Shown here piece by piece: positions 50,301 through 64,000 of a stretch of DNA of 64,000 nt (position 1 is the stretch's first letter; every line of letters starts with the position of its first letter). Source of the DNA: Tubiluchus corallicola. Lineage: Eukaryota > Priapulida > Priapulimorpha > Priapulimorphida > Tubiluchidae. The translations under genes were made by a program, and so were the position numbers. A model generated the notes under the pieces. That model searched no databases and was not told where the DNA came from. It saw only the letters and a program-made list of their open reading frames with translations. Location of the stretch: assembly GCA_030141605.1 (NCBI GenBank), contig JAQGDQ010000763.1:36459-100458 (forward strand), in the 5' to 3' direction.

Positions 50301-51157
50301 ACCGCCTAGCAACTGTACAATAATTTCTTTATCCTCACAGGTTAACTATTTTAAAGTAATATACAGTATAGTATATAGTGCAATGTATATATTATGCCTT
50401 ATTAAGGTGATTGTTCCTGTATAATATAGATCATATACATAGGCATATCGGATAAATCGGACAATCGGCTAAACCGGAGCACCCCCCCCCCCCCCCCCAA
50501 TTAGTCCGGTTTAACGAGGGTTGACTGTAATTGAAAAAGAAAATTCTTAATTTAAAATGTTCACGCCAACTGATAAAACTGTTGTGCATCATTGGACAAC
50601 ATATCAAAATATATTGTTGTTAACAATATTAAGTATTTCTGCTTGGCTAGTGAAGTGTGCATTATGTATGCTCTGATTATTGTTTGAGATTTTGGGCAAT
50701 GTTATCTAAACTTCTTTCAAATGACTCACTGTTAAAGTGGCTGTGCCCAACGATTATTTGCTGGAGTTTAAATTTTCAAGTTTTATACGGCGTTACTGCT
50801 AATGCAAACTCCGTATGCAATAAGACAGCATGCAAGTGATTAAGCAAGTGCTCAAACTCTATGCATCAAAATTACTGTGTAATGTAATTTGCACATGTAT
50901 ATGCCACATAAGAATATCTTTTGTAATTTCTGGATAATATTGCATTTATATTTATATTTACTTCAGTGAAGTTATCTGTATTTTTATTATAACTGTTGGA
51001 TGCAGAGTGGAAATAAATAAACTTATAAACTTATATATAATTTCAAGACTAAGTTTTTATGCTTTATTTATGAACCGTGTTTTCTAAGATGAATATTAAA
51101 TTGACTAAAATATCAGATTTGCTTTTATAGGTCATGAAAAATATTGGAATAAAATAG
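22605..51157 (+). CDS. SLC25A38: Mitochondrial glycine carrier SLC25A38 (whole spliced gene, 10 coding exons)
   Basis: Ten exons splice in phase to a 296-residue carrier (human about 304). Coding blocks are 22605-22658, 24789-24901, 27918-28008, 30624-30694, 31096-31201, 34298-34367, 35150-35248 (or its twin 35909-36007), 38940-39106, 47288-47380 and 51131-51157. The three mitochondrial-carrier repeats each show the signature: PLDLVK (41-46), PFTVIK (136-141) and PADVIK (230-235). Family-specific stretches include [34 protein letters not shown] and [15 protein letters not shown], which match SLC25A38/Hem25 rather than other SLC25 members. From knowledge of the family, it sits in the mitochondrial inner membrane and imports glycine for 5-aminolevulinate and haem synthesis. 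All introns are GT..AG. The introns are unusual in carrying nine tandem arrays and many MITEs. Exon 7 is present twice around an assembly gap. Confidence 0.95.
22995..23235 (-). mobile_element. Diverged MITE-like repeat, single-copy relative of the 96-bp array at 37.8-38.8 kb
   Basis: The reverse complement aligns with 37814-38035. Common landmarks are GACAGCAAACTCG, GTTTGATTTCCTACGAG-type, GTGTGAAYGCCTCGGYGAG and GTCAGCTCAC. TTCAGACTAG occurs at one end here and at the start of the other copy. Exact termini are uncertain. Confidence 0.65.
23459..24120. mobile_element. TIR element T1, copy 1 (no transposase)
   Basis: Inverted ends TGCGCTTGCATAGCG..ATTGTCCATAAGTC and GACTTATGGACAAT..TTGCAAGCACACA are about 37 bp long. 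The interior matches 43044-43703 almost throughout (GTTAAAGTCAGCCATTG, GATGGCTYTTCCTGACGAAG). A lone end of the same type is at about 49604-49650. No TSD was resolved. Confidence 0.8.
24121..24788. other. Remainder of SLC25A38 intron 1
   Basis: No element recognised apart from a short poly-C run near 24200. The acceptor TTTTCAG precedes exon 2. Confidence 0.5.
24789..24901 (+). CDS. SLC25A38: SLC25A38 exon 2 (residues 19-56)
   Basis: Encodes the first transmembrane helix and signature: [20 protein letters not shown]. Acceptor TTTTCAG, donor GTACGT, ends in phase 2 (Gly56 is split). Confidence 0.95.
25010..25640 (+). repeat. Dispersed repeat R, copy II
   Basis: Uninterrupted copy of repeat R in intron 2. 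The left half matches the reverse complement of 45030-45420 (GTTTGTTTGTTTTCA, TTCCGACTGCGCCATTAC). The right half matches 16030-16950 and 50580-50850. A short frame at 25421-25612 has no recognisable product. Confidence 0.75.
25792..26309. mobile_element. hAT MITE (family N3), copy 2, with 8-bp TSD ATATAGCC
   Basis: Starts CAGGGATGAGAG and ends TTCTCATCCCTG, flanked by perfect ATATAGCC repeats (25784-25791 and 26310-26317). Interior aligned with 19302-19804 throughout. Inserted in SLC25A38 intron 2. Confidence 0.95.
26318..27249. other. Intron 2, no clear element
   Basis: A local duplication (AAAGTAAATTAAARTTCCAAGCTG near 26494 and 26564) and a segment near 27076-27130 shared with 15476-15523 are the only patterns seen. 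Confidence 0.4.
27250..27440 (-). repeat. Retroposon 3' end, copy 1
   Basis: Reverse complement of about 50850-51035. On the minus strand it runs into GCAGAGTGGAAATAAATAAA and a CTTATA tail. This is probably a LINE or SINE 3' end; the body is not recognised. Confidence 0.55.
27918..28008 (+). CDS. SLC25A38: SLC25A38 exon 3 (residues 56-86)
   Basis: Acceptor ATATCTGCAG, donor GTAAGT. Encodes the matrix-loop helix with [15 protein letters not shown], matching the conserved LGLWKGMSP block of the family. Enters in phase 2 and ends in phase 0. Confidence 0.95.
28098..29898. repeat. 94-bp minisatellite, about 19 units (SLC25A38 intron 3)
   Basis: Units contain TATAACTATTAGCTAATACC, ACTGATCATATG, TAATGCAAATCATAC and ACGTTGTTGCATAAAATGGG. 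The array starts 90 bases after exon 3. Almost every unit carries ATGCAAAT, the POU octamer sequence. Confidence 0.97.
29899..30623. other. Rest of intron 3, with a small tandem duplication
   Basis: A segment of about 54 bases (ATACAATTACACACATATAC, then AGCGCTACAARAAACC) is duplicated at 30149-30245. An AT-rich stretch follows at 30395-30470. Nothing else is recognised. Confidence 0.5.
30624..30694 (+). CDS. SLC25A38: SLC25A38 exon 4 (residues 87-110)
   Basis: Acceptor TTTCTTTTCAG, donor GTAAGT. Encodes [20 protein letters not shown], the second transmembrane helix, with the family hallmark VPGVGIYF. Ends in phase 2. Confidence 0.95.
31096..31201 (+). CDS. SLC25A38: SLC25A38 exon 5 (residues 110-145)
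   Basis: Acceptor CATTTTAG, donor GTATGA. Encodes the third helix and second carrier signature ([10 protein letters not shown]). As in other SLC25A38 proteins, this signature has Thr where most carriers have Asp or Glu. Intron 4 before it is only 401 bases. Confidence 0.95.
31202..32200. other. First part of intron 5, nothing recognised
   Basis: About 1 kb of AT-rich sequence without visible transposon ends or coding segments. Confidence 0.45.
32201..32491. mobile_element. hAT-like MITE with CAGGGCCGGCCTTA ends, swollen by (GA)n
   Basis: CAGGGCCGGCCTTA at the left is matched by TAAGGCCGGCCCTG at the right. About half of the element is a (GA)n / GGGAGG tract (32241-32390). I could not identify a target-site duplication. 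Confidence 0.8.
32492..32694. other. Intron 5 spacer
   Basis: No feature seen. Confidence 0.4.
32695..32910 (-). repeat. Dispersed repeat S, copy 1
   Basis: Close match to 55599-55830: TCACATTACACATTTACAAT, TATCTAGTGAAAGGGCCTAC, GAAAAGCCTCAAACACTG. On the minus strand it ends TGTGAAATAAATGAC, so it may be a retroposon 3' end. Confidence 0.75.
33855..34195. mobile_element. Fold-back MITE with long inverted arms
   Basis: Arms of roughly 70 bp face each other. The left contains GAATTTTACTG, TTTCGAACAATCACCGTTC and ATTTTC. The right is the complement, with GAAAATGAACGGTAATTGTTC and CAGCAATAAAATTCC. The loop is about 190 bp. It lies just before exon 6. Confidence 0.7.
34298..34367 (+). CDS. SLC25A38: SLC25A38 exon 6 (residues 146-169)
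   Basis: Acceptor TTTGTTTCAG, donor GTAATT. Encodes [20 protein letters not shown] then GIH, corresponding to the second matrix helix. Ends in phase 1 with a split Gly. Confidence 0.93.
34470..35102. repeat. 48-bp minisatellite, about 13 units (intron 6)
   Basis: Unit contains TCGATGATCTTACTAGCTG and TTTTTCGATACACAGTTTC. Because 48 is a multiple of three, both strands stay open. One unit is shortened near 34839. Confidence 0.97.
35150..35248 (+). CDS. SLC25A38: SLC25A38 exon 7, first copy (residues 169-202)
   Basis: Acceptor ACTTTGCAG, donor GTAAGT. Encodes [20 protein letters not shown] and [13 protein letters not shown]. The exon is 99 bases, phase 1 in and phase 1 out, and recurs at 35909-36007 with one synonymous change. 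Only one copy is needed for a normal carrier. Confidence 0.93.
35354..35813. other. Assembly gap of 460 N
   Basis: Undetermined bases. The left contig stops exactly where the 21-bp minisatellite seen at 36.1 kb would begin. The right contig begins inside the end of a MITE of the 11737-12103 family (TTCGATGCTCACCCC at 35820). Confidence 0.99.
35909..36007 (+). CDS. SLC25A38: SLC25A38 exon 7, second copy
   Basis: Same protein as 35150-35248, same phases, acceptor AATTTGCAG and donor GTAAGT. The surrounding 250 bases (about 35860-36113) repeat 35101-35353 with about five differences, some of them indels. This is either an uncollapsed second haplotype at a scaffold join or a true exon duplication. 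Including both exons would add 33 residues in the middle of a transmembrane region, which would be hard to tolerate. Confidence 0.75.
36095..36746. repeat. 21-bp minisatellite, about 30 units (intron 7)
   Basis: Unit TATAGTCTGTTATAGTGTG plus TA, with GTG/GCG variants. The period is a multiple of three, so long spurious frames run on both strands. Confidence 0.97.
36786..37300. repeat. 33-bp minisatellite, about 15 units (intron 7)
   Basis: Unit contains GTTAGCAGTAATGTTTTGAA and TTATTTCACACCG. Variants (CACACC, CACATTG, CGCACC) are grouped along the array, as expected from local spread of unit variants. Confidence 0.97.
37301..37813. other. Intron 7 spacer
   Basis: No feature recognised. Confidence 0.4.
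37814..38850 (+). repeat. 96-bp minisatellite, about 9 units, inside a MITE-like repeat
   Basis: A single-copy lead (37814-37930, with ATTCAGACTAGCAAG) aligns with the reverse complement of 22995-23235. From about 37935 a 96-bp segment of that same element is repeated in tandem (ACTTACTGTSTRCGAGTTACT, GTGTGAACGCCTCGGCGAG, CACTTCTCATATTGAATAG). The array ends just before exon 8. Confidence 0.9.
38940..39106 (+). CDS. SLC25A38: SLC25A38 exon 8 (residues 202-257)
   Basis: Acceptor TTCATTTTAG, donor GTAAAC. Encodes the fifth helix and third signature: [20 protein letters not shown] then [13 protein letters not shown]. Ends in phase 0. Confidence 0.95.
39567..40525 (-). mobile_element. 5'-truncated LINE fragment with expanded pentamer tail
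   Basis: On the minus strand a coding remnant is followed by a 3' UTR ending GATGAAAATAAATC. A pentanucleotide tract of about 330 bases (39567-39893, TTATC / TTACC / TCACC / TCATC variants) follows. The tail position and AATAAA fit a LINE whose simple-repeat tail has expanded. Confidence 0.8.
40187..40510 (-). pseudogene. C-terminus of a LINE ORF2 (reverse transcriptase polyprotein)
   Basis: The frame of 107 residues has the C-terminal hallmark of many jockey/CR1-type LINEs. [20 protein letters not shown] is followed by [11 protein letters not shown] and the zinc-knuckle-like CKCGICKFG. The catalytic domain is missing; only the tail end was copied. It differs from the LINE at 4088-8960. Confidence 0.8.
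40853..41326. other. Intron 8 spacer
   Basis: No feature recognised; short overlapping frames have no known family. Confidence 0.4.
41327..42335 (+). mobile_element. TIR element enclosing a 73-bp minisatellite
   Basis: Left end TACACCCGTATCTCAGTTCG and right end complement TACACTTGTATCTCGGTTTA form an inverted pair. Bases 41430-41560 match the interior of the hAT MITE family N3 (GCTGACCGCTAGTTGGCAG, ACTTTGTTTACATCAC, GGAGCGGCC). The tandem part is listed separately. Confidence 0.7.
41533..42232 (+). repeat. 73-bp minisatellite, plus orientation, about 9.5 units
   Basis: Unit contains AGGAGCGGCCCGTACTAGAC, GTTTTTGAGACAATTAGGCG and ATTCTACATTACCGTGAGTC. The last units are truncated (CGACACCTACTGTGTG). 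It is the reverse complement of the array at 47530-49600. Confidence 0.97.
42527..42862. mobile_element. MITE with AATAAGCCTTTTCACAGTT ends
   Basis: The right end AACTGTGAAAATGCTTATT is the inverse of the left with one mismatch. About 336 bp. TSD not resolved. It sits in SLC25A38 intron 8. Confidence 0.75.
43044..43703. mobile_element. TIR element T1, copy 2
   Basis: Same orientation and length as 23459-24120, with similar termini (ATGCTTGCACGGC and TTGCAAACTCACAT). The overlapping short frame 43183-43368 has a counterpart in copy 1 but shifted, so it is not coding. Confidence 0.8.
43704..44035. other. Intron 8 spacer
   Basis: No feature recognised. Confidence 0.4.
44036..44536 (-). mobile_element. 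hAT MITE (family N1), copy 2, with internal duplication
   Basis: CAGGGGTGTGCAAATTGCGG to AATTTGCACACCCCTG. Flanks ACTTACAT and ATTTGCAT agree at 6 of 8 bases. A segment of about 41 bases (ACAGACTGTGTGATACACAT onward) is tandemly duplicated at 44224-44308. This copy stands alone, without the N2 host element found around the other two. Confidence 0.9.
44537..44959. other. Intron 8 spacer
   Basis: No feature recognised. Confidence 0.4.
44960..45420 (-). repeat. Dispersed repeat R, copy III
   Basis: The reverse complement follows 25084-25480: TTGTTTGTTTTCA, TTCCGACGGTGCCATTAC, GTGCCAATTGGTAAAATG, GCTCTGATTATTTTTTC. The frame at 45106-45420 overlaps it and is not a gene. Confidence 0.75.
45520..46799. 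repeat. 61-bp minisatellite, 21 units (intron 8)
   Basis: Unit contains ATCATTTGTCACTAAGG, TAGTTTCACTTAGTAG and TATAAGTCACTTTTAAAAC. Variants TTAGTAG/TTTGTAG and AAGGTAG/AAGGAAG alternate in a partly regular higher-order pattern. Confidence 0.97.
46948..47030 (-). other. tRNA-like sequence, minus strand (Thr-like)
   Basis: On the minus strand it has a B box (TTGGTTCAAATCC), an A-box-like GCTGAGCAATACAGTGATCA, and an anticodon-loop-like CTTGTAAT (TGT). Stems are imperfect (one T-arm mismatch, a poor anticodon stem), so it is probably a pseudo-tRNA or SINE head and not a working tRNA. Confidence 0.45.
47050..47132 (+). other. tRNA-like sequence, plus strand (Thr-like)
   Basis: A-box-like TGGTCTAATGGTCA, anticodon region GGACGTGTAATCTGAAGG and B box GTGGTTCAAATC resemble tRNA-Thr(TGT). 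The base before the presumed anticodon is G instead of the invariant U, and stems are weak. Probably the head of a SINE or a relic. It lies about 150 bases before exon 9. Confidence 0.45.
47288..47380 (+). CDS. SLC25A38: SLC25A38 exon 9 (residues 258-288)
   Basis: Acceptor GATTTCTTTTAG, donor GTGAGT. Encodes [20 protein letters not shown] then [11 protein letters not shown], the last matrix helix and sixth transmembrane helix. Phase 0 at both ends, so it could be skipped or circularised without shifting the frame. Confidence 0.95.
47440..49600 (-). repeat. 73-bp minisatellite, minus orientation, about 28 units (intron 9)
   Basis: Same unit as 41533-42232 but reversed: TCTAATTGTCTCAAAAACG, TCTAGTACGGGCC, CTCCTGACATATTAGACTC. 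The lead-in 47440-47530 matches the right flank of the first array in reverse (GTGTCTCAGTTTGCCGGAC, CGTGTATTAGACTC). Repetition starts near 47530. The far end breaks into a T1-type terminus instead of the expected flank. Confidence 0.95.
49604..49650. repeat. Orphan end of TIR element T1
   Basis: GACTTTCGGACAATTTTGC followed by CAAGCACACAT matches the right terminus of 23459-24120. No partner end is seen to the left, where the 73-bp array lies. Confidence 0.55.
49651..50039. other. Intron 9 spacer
   Basis: No feature recognised. Confidence 0.4.
50040..50850 (+). repeat. Dispersed repeat R, copy IV, split by a Tigger-like MITE
   Basis: Left part TTTCAATGCAAAGTTATATTAC and right part GCTCTGATTATTG..TTTTATACGGCGTTACTGC match copies I and II. 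The insertion 50199-50527 separates them. Confidence 0.7.
50199..50527. mobile_element. pogo/Tigger-like MITE with TA duplication
   Basis: CAGTCGACCCTCGTTAAACC at the left and GGTTTAACGAGGGTTGACTG at the right, bordered by TA on both sides (50197-50198 and 50528-50529). Subterminal repeats of a CGGATAA-type motif occur on both sides. A poly-C run of about 17 lies at 50483-50499. Confidence 0.92.
50850..51035 (+). repeat. Retroposon 3' end, copy 2
   Basis: Inverse of 27250-27440, ending GCAGAGTGGAAATAAATAAA then CTTATAAACTTATA. It follows repeat R directly. Confidence 0.55.
51131..51157 (+). CDS. SLC25A38: SLC25A38 exon 10, last 8 codons and stop
   Basis: Acceptor TTTTATAG, then VMKNIGIK and TAG. 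Joined to exon 9 in phase 0 this gives [14 protein letters not shown], which fits the family C-terminus (WTVYEEMMAKMGLKS in human). The exon is tiny, so the call depends on this fit and on the preceding polypyrimidine-AG. Confidence 0.8.
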   Translation, partial: VMKNIGIK

Positions 51158-52375
51158 AGGCGGACGAGATTCGGTGATAACAGACGTCTTATTTCAGTAA
51201 CTTAGCTTTGTTATGTAATAATTAATGTACTAATAAGTATTTACGTATAATTATATGAAAATGTATGTCTGATTTTTCGTTTCTGAGAAGAGAAACGTAT
51301 GTTATTGGATACTTCTATAATTAAGGCAGTTTAGCAGCTTATATTACGCACAGTAACATGAGAAAGCAGCATTAAAGTAACTGTGATGTCATTCTTACTA
51401 AAAGATCTGAATGCGTACACGTCTGTAAAATCAAAAATTGTGAAAACAAATTGAATATATGATTGTTTAACATGATATGCGTAGGCCTACATCATAACGT
51501 ACGTGGAGCTAAAAAATTTTTGCTGTTTATTTATCGTCAGCGGCTTTAACCGTCTAAAACGTCGCAGCAAAAAACTCGCTTGTGATTTTAATTTTAAACT
51601 TTATATAGTAGTGTTCTGTAACTTCGTTTTATTTTGAATTTTTTTCAATAACTTAACCTCTTTTTTATATTTGGGCACAACAAATTTGAAAGACTTGCTC
51701 AAGGTTTTGTTTAAAGGTTAAAATAATTATTATTAACTGCAAAATATTCCGCGCATGTTTAATCTAACGCTGCCATTTTCTTGAGAGATGTTAAGGCCTG
51801 TAATATCAGATTGTTTTTTTTTGAATTAGAATGAATTTAAAGTGAATTCGAAACAATTTTGTCAAAGAATACTTTATGTTATTTTTGTATATAGTTTAAT
51901 ACACATTTCGAGTGCAATTTGATCTTTTGCGACACGCGTCTCGATCCGATCGAGACAATTTATTTTCTTATTGTACTTGACAGACCTTACTGCTAATTGT
52001 ACTGTTATGTTAAACCAAAGTAAAAAAAGTCTTTCAAGTTAACGTTATGTATTCATTAATTTATTAGATATATGTACAATGGGTCTAAATTCGAAACGAA
52101 TTCTGTTTGTTTTATCTGGTAAGTTTCGTTCGAGTATTGTTAACGTTTTTGCCAACTCGTATAGAATTTTCGTGTGACGTTGACCATCATTGTAACTAAT
52201 TTTTGTTCTATTTGAGCAGCCCATTTGTATTGTTTATTCTGCATTGTTGTGCATTGTCTGCCATTAGGTTTTGTACGTGTACAAACTTGTAAACTTTGAT
52301 CTAATGATTTTACTTATTCTGTAAATACAATAATGTTGCCATTTTTGGTTTGAAATAAAAATTGTACAGGTTTAA
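51158..52375 (+). other. Probable SLC25A38 3' UTR
   Basis: Repeat-poor AT-rich sequence after the stop. An AATAAA hexamer at 52354-52359 is a plausible polyadenylation signal just before the next minisatellite. Earlier cleavage is equally possible. Confidence 0.4.
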
Positions 52376-52397
52376 ATCATTTTGTCGCTTTTATGTT

Positions 52398-53140
52398 TTT
52401 TTCTAGCGTCGTCATCACCGTCACCATCATTATCACATTTGTCATCATAGTCATATTAAATCAACTGTCACTCGTCTTGTTTCTAGTGTCATCATCAACG
52501 TCACCATCATTATCACATTTGTCATCATAGTCATATTAAATCACCTGTCACTCATCTTGTTTCTAGTGTTGTCATCACCGTCACCATCATTATCACATTG
52601 TCATCATAGTCATATTAAATCAACTGTCACTCATCTTGTTTCTAGTGTCGTCATCACCGTCACCATCATTATCACATTGTCATCATAGTCATATTTAATC
52701 AACTGTCACTCATCTTGTTTCTAGTGTCGTCATCACCGTCACCATCATTATCACATTTGTCATCATAGTCATATTTAATCAACTGTCACTCATCTTGTTT
52801 CTAGTGTCGTCATCACCGTCACCATCATTATCACTATTGTCATCATAGTCATATTAAATCAACTGTCACTCATCTTGTTTCTAGTGTCGTCATCTGCGTC
52901 ACCATCATTATCACATTTGTCATCATAGTCATATTTAATCACCTGTCACTCATCTTGTTTCTAGTGTCGTCATCTGCATCACCATCATTATCACATTTGT
53001 CATCATAGTCATATTTAATCAACTGTCACTCATCTTGTTTCTAGCGTCGTCATCACCGTCACCATCATTATCACATTGTCATCATAGTCATATTTAATCA
53101 ATTGTCACTCATCTTGTTTCTAGTGTCGTCATCACCGTCT
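52398..53140. repeat. 80-bp minisatellite, about 9 units
   Basis: Unit contains TTTCTAGTGTCGTCATCACC, GTCACCATCATTATCACA and TCAACTGTCACTCATCTTG. Intergenic, between SLC25A38 and TEKT4. Confidence 0.97.
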
Positions 53141-53229
53141 TAGATTGAAATCTGTATTAGTCTTTAGATCAAAACATAAAGGGTTTATTTTAAATCTCTC
53201 TTTATGACTAGATAACTCTAAAATAAGAG

Positions 53230-53722
53230 CTTTGGTTACAACAGTGTAATGCTTCCTTGGAACAAGCTGTAGCTTTTAATCTGATTATAACAGTGTAATG
53301 CTTCCTTGGAACAAGCAGTAGCTTTTAATCTGGTTATAACAGTGTAATGCTTCCTTGGAACAAGCAGTAGCTTTTAATCTGATTATAACAGTGTAATGCT
53401 TCCTTGGAACAAGCAGTAGCTTTTAATGTGGTTATAACAGTGTAATGCTTCCTTGGAACAAGCAGTAGCTTTTAATCTGATTATAACAGTGTAATGCTTC
53501 CTTGGAACAAGCAGTAGCTTTTAATCTGGTTATAACAGTGTAATGCTTCCTTGGAACAAGCAGTAGCTTTTAATCTGGTTATAACAGTGTAATGCATCCT
53601 TGGAACAAGCAGTAGCTTTTAATCTGGTTATAACAGTGTAATGCTTCATTGGAACAAGCAGTAGCTTTTAATCTGGTTATAACAGTGTAATGCTTCCTTG
53701 GAGCAAGCAGTAGCTTTTAATC
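53230..53722. repeat. 49-bp minisatellite, 10 units
   Basis: Unit CAGTGTAATGCTTCCTTGGA plus ACAAGCAGTAGC, TTTTAATCTGG, TTATAA. It ends 500 bases before the TEKT4 start codon. Confidence 0.97.
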
Positions 53723-53949
53723 TTATAATTGCTAGTGTACAAAATCATTAACGACTAACAACTAAAAATACTGTTTTATAAAATTATTATAAAAATACTT
53801 ATTGGTGGCAAGCCGCTGCTTCTTAGGTCTCCCTTCATTATTTTCCTCTACAACAGTGATCATTTTCACCTAATTATTTTTATTTTACTGATTATATATA
53901 GCATTTCAAAATTATGTGCCAATTAATGTGATTATGATGTGTGTTAATC

Positions 53950-54224
53950 ATCGGCGGCAGCGGAGGGTGACAGCAATACCTAGAACAGCCTCCTTGTTAC
54001 CATGAAGATTGTTACCGTTACGTCATCAACCAGCCGCCTGTTTTGGTTACAGTTACTAAGGACGCTCGGATCTTGTACAACGAGATTCCTAGTTTTGTAA
54101 AGTTTTGTTACTGTAGCGTGTAAGTGCAAGTCGTGTGATCGTAAATTTTTTTAATGAATTTCGACTTGCTTGCACTTTTGATACAAAAGAATAAGAAGTA
54201 GTGTCGTTAAAATTGTAATCCAAA
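53950..54224 (+). promoter_or_regulatory. Probable TEKT4 promoter and 5' UTR region
   Basis: This stretch is more GC-rich than its surroundings. It contains a CRE-like TTACGTCA (54018-54025) and two GTTACC hexamers (53996-54001 and 54011-54016) like half of an RFX X-box. No full X-box palindrome and no TATA box are seen. RFX control of ciliary genes is general knowledge; here it is only an inference. Confidence 0.3.
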
Positions 54225-62775
<8,551 letters not shown>

Positions 62776-62787
62776 GTAAGTTAAAGT

Positions 62788-63721
62788 CAGCGGCGCATCA
62801 GGACTATGATGCCCTAGGCCAGGGGTGTGCAAATTGTCTGACCAGCCTGGACACATTAAACTTTCCCGCAATTCCTGCGGGCCACAGGCAGTTCGTTCAT
62901 GGAGCCAAGTACAGAAAGGCCTAATAACGATTTTTTTTCATCCGACCTGCGTACATCATTACTACTACACTCAAGAAACTATTTTAGAAGTTATTAAAGT
63001 TTATATTACAAACCATATATTTCTACTTTCAGGACAGATAGTGGTAATTTCATTACAATGCATGTTAGTAATATGTATCACACAGTCTGTGTAGTACAGT
63101 GTTATTAAGCTACAACCGTCTTGTAAGAGTTAATGGCATCCGATCTAGTAGAAAAAACTACCCGCACTATCTTTGGGATCTCGTGGTACGGACTTCAGCT
63201 GGATACACTCAATTAATCGCTTGGGCCGCACTTTCATTAGGTTGACAAATGTCTTCGTGGGCCGCACAAATTTTCTCAGTGGGCCACAATTTGCACACCC
63301 CTGCCCTAGGCTGATAGTTCTATCTGTCCCGTCTCTATTATGAATTTATGGTTTATGCAATGAGTGGATTAAACAATTATTTGTGGCGTATTATAAACAC
63401 TGTTAGTTGAGTTTATTCATTATTATAGCATCTATTATCTATTATTATATTATCTATTATAGTCATTATTAATTACATGTATTTGCTTAGCGCTTATATT
63501 CAAGCAGGCTGCGCAACTGCTTGTTGTGTAGTATCTTGCACCTGTTCATTACGTGGCACTTATATAAAATCTCTGTTCAATAACTGCCTGTGGTGAGTTA
63601 TAAAATGCCCCATTTACATGAATATGAAGTGTACACACTTTCTGAGGAGTATAAGATTCTTTTCTAAAATGTGACGTCCCTCAAACTGTGTCACCCTGGG
63701 CCATAGTCTAATACGCCCCTG
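62788..63721 (+). mobile_element. hAT-type element (family N2) with perfect 8-bp TSD, carrying a nested MITE
   Basis: Ends CAGCGGCGCATCAGGACTAT and the inverse ATAGTCTAATACGCCCCTG. Perfect TSD GTTAAAGT at 62780-62787 and 63722-63729. The left TSD overlaps positions +5 and +6 of the TEKT4 exon 5 donor. No transposase. The second copy is at 13000-13941. Confidence 0.92.
62820..63303 (+). mobile_element. Nested hAT MITE (family N1), copy 3, with 8-bp TSD CCCTAGGC
   Basis: CAGGGGTGTGCAAATT to AATTTGCACACCCCTG, flanked by perfect CCCTAGGC at 62812-62819 and 63304-63311. It sits about 30 bp inside the N2 element, at the same place as the nested copy at 13400-13907. Confidence 0.95.
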
Positions 63722-63844
63722 GTTAAAGTACATAAGAAGTGGCCAACCTTCTGGGAAGTTGGGCTTATTTCTGTGTTCACGAAAAATGTTACAATGATTC
63801 AGCAGCAATAGCATGATCAGCTCCTCAAATGATAAAAATGATTA

Positions 63845-64000
63845 TATCTCTTCTCTTCTCTTCTCTTCTCTTCTCTTCTCTTCTCTTCTCTTCTCTTCTC
63901 TTCTCTTCTCTTCTCTTCTCTTCTCTTCTCTTCTCTTCTCTTCTCTTCTCTTCTCTTCTCTCCTCTCCTCTCCTCTTCTCTTCTCTCCTCTTCTCTTCTC
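63845..64000. repeat. (TCTCT/TTCTC)n pentamer microsatellite to window end
   Basis: About 31 units of TTCTC, with CCTCTC variants near the end. It continues past the window. Confidence 0.97.

Noticed and set aside
53996-54016. RFX X-box in the TEKT4 promoter
   Set aside because: Only GTTACC half-sites are present. No full inverted partner at the right spacing, so it is not claimed as a site.

Overview
The window is animal nuclear DNA from an invertebrate whose phylum I cannot fix. The evidence is spliced genes with GT..AG introns and metazoan orthologues, an intronless class A GPCR, an APE-type LINE, a tRNA-derived SINE, and very dense MITEs and minisatellites in AT-rich sequence. It is a draft scaffold with a 460-N gap at 35354-35813. 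Two recognisable spliced genes lie head to tail on the plus strand.

Region 1 (1-10.6 kb) is a GPCR locus on the minus strand. The first 33 bases are the start of one GPCR copy (the rest lies outside the window). A full copy is at 1933-2793, and a truncated inverted copy lies on the plus strand around 9562-9982. The first two copies share a nearly identical upstream block that ends in a 62-bp minisatellite. A 4.9-kb LINE (4088-8960, ORF1 and ORF2 each with one frameshift) sits in one of the two paralogous spacers; the other spacer keeps the empty site.

Region 2 (10.6-22.6 kb) has no gene I can recognise. It holds a 32-bp minisatellite and nested hAT, piggyBac-type and other MITEs, several with clean target-site duplications. 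It also holds long GA/CT tracts.

Region 3 (22605-51157) is a complete mitochondrial glycine carrier gene, SLC25A38, in ten coding exons giving 296 residues. Its introns carry nine minisatellite or pentamer arrays plus many MITEs. Exon 7 appears twice, once on each side of the assembly gap. Exon 9 lies between two arrays of the same 73-bp unit in opposite orientation. At least two arrays appear to have grown from internal parts of MITE-like elements.

Region 4 (54225 to the window end) is the 5' half of a tektin-4 gene (TEKT4), exons 1-5, continuing off the window. Its introns hold a LINE 3' fragment, two copies of a tRNA-derived SINE facing each other, and a solo LTR 63 bp upstream of exon 5. 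A hAT-type element sits 12 bp downstream of exon 5, and its target-site duplication overlaps the splice donor. Two further minisatellites (80 and 49 bp) separate SLC25A38 from TEKT4.

The two spliced genes have unrelated roles: glycine import for haem synthesis, and ciliary doublet microtubule structure. Nothing in the sequence suggests that they are regulated together.
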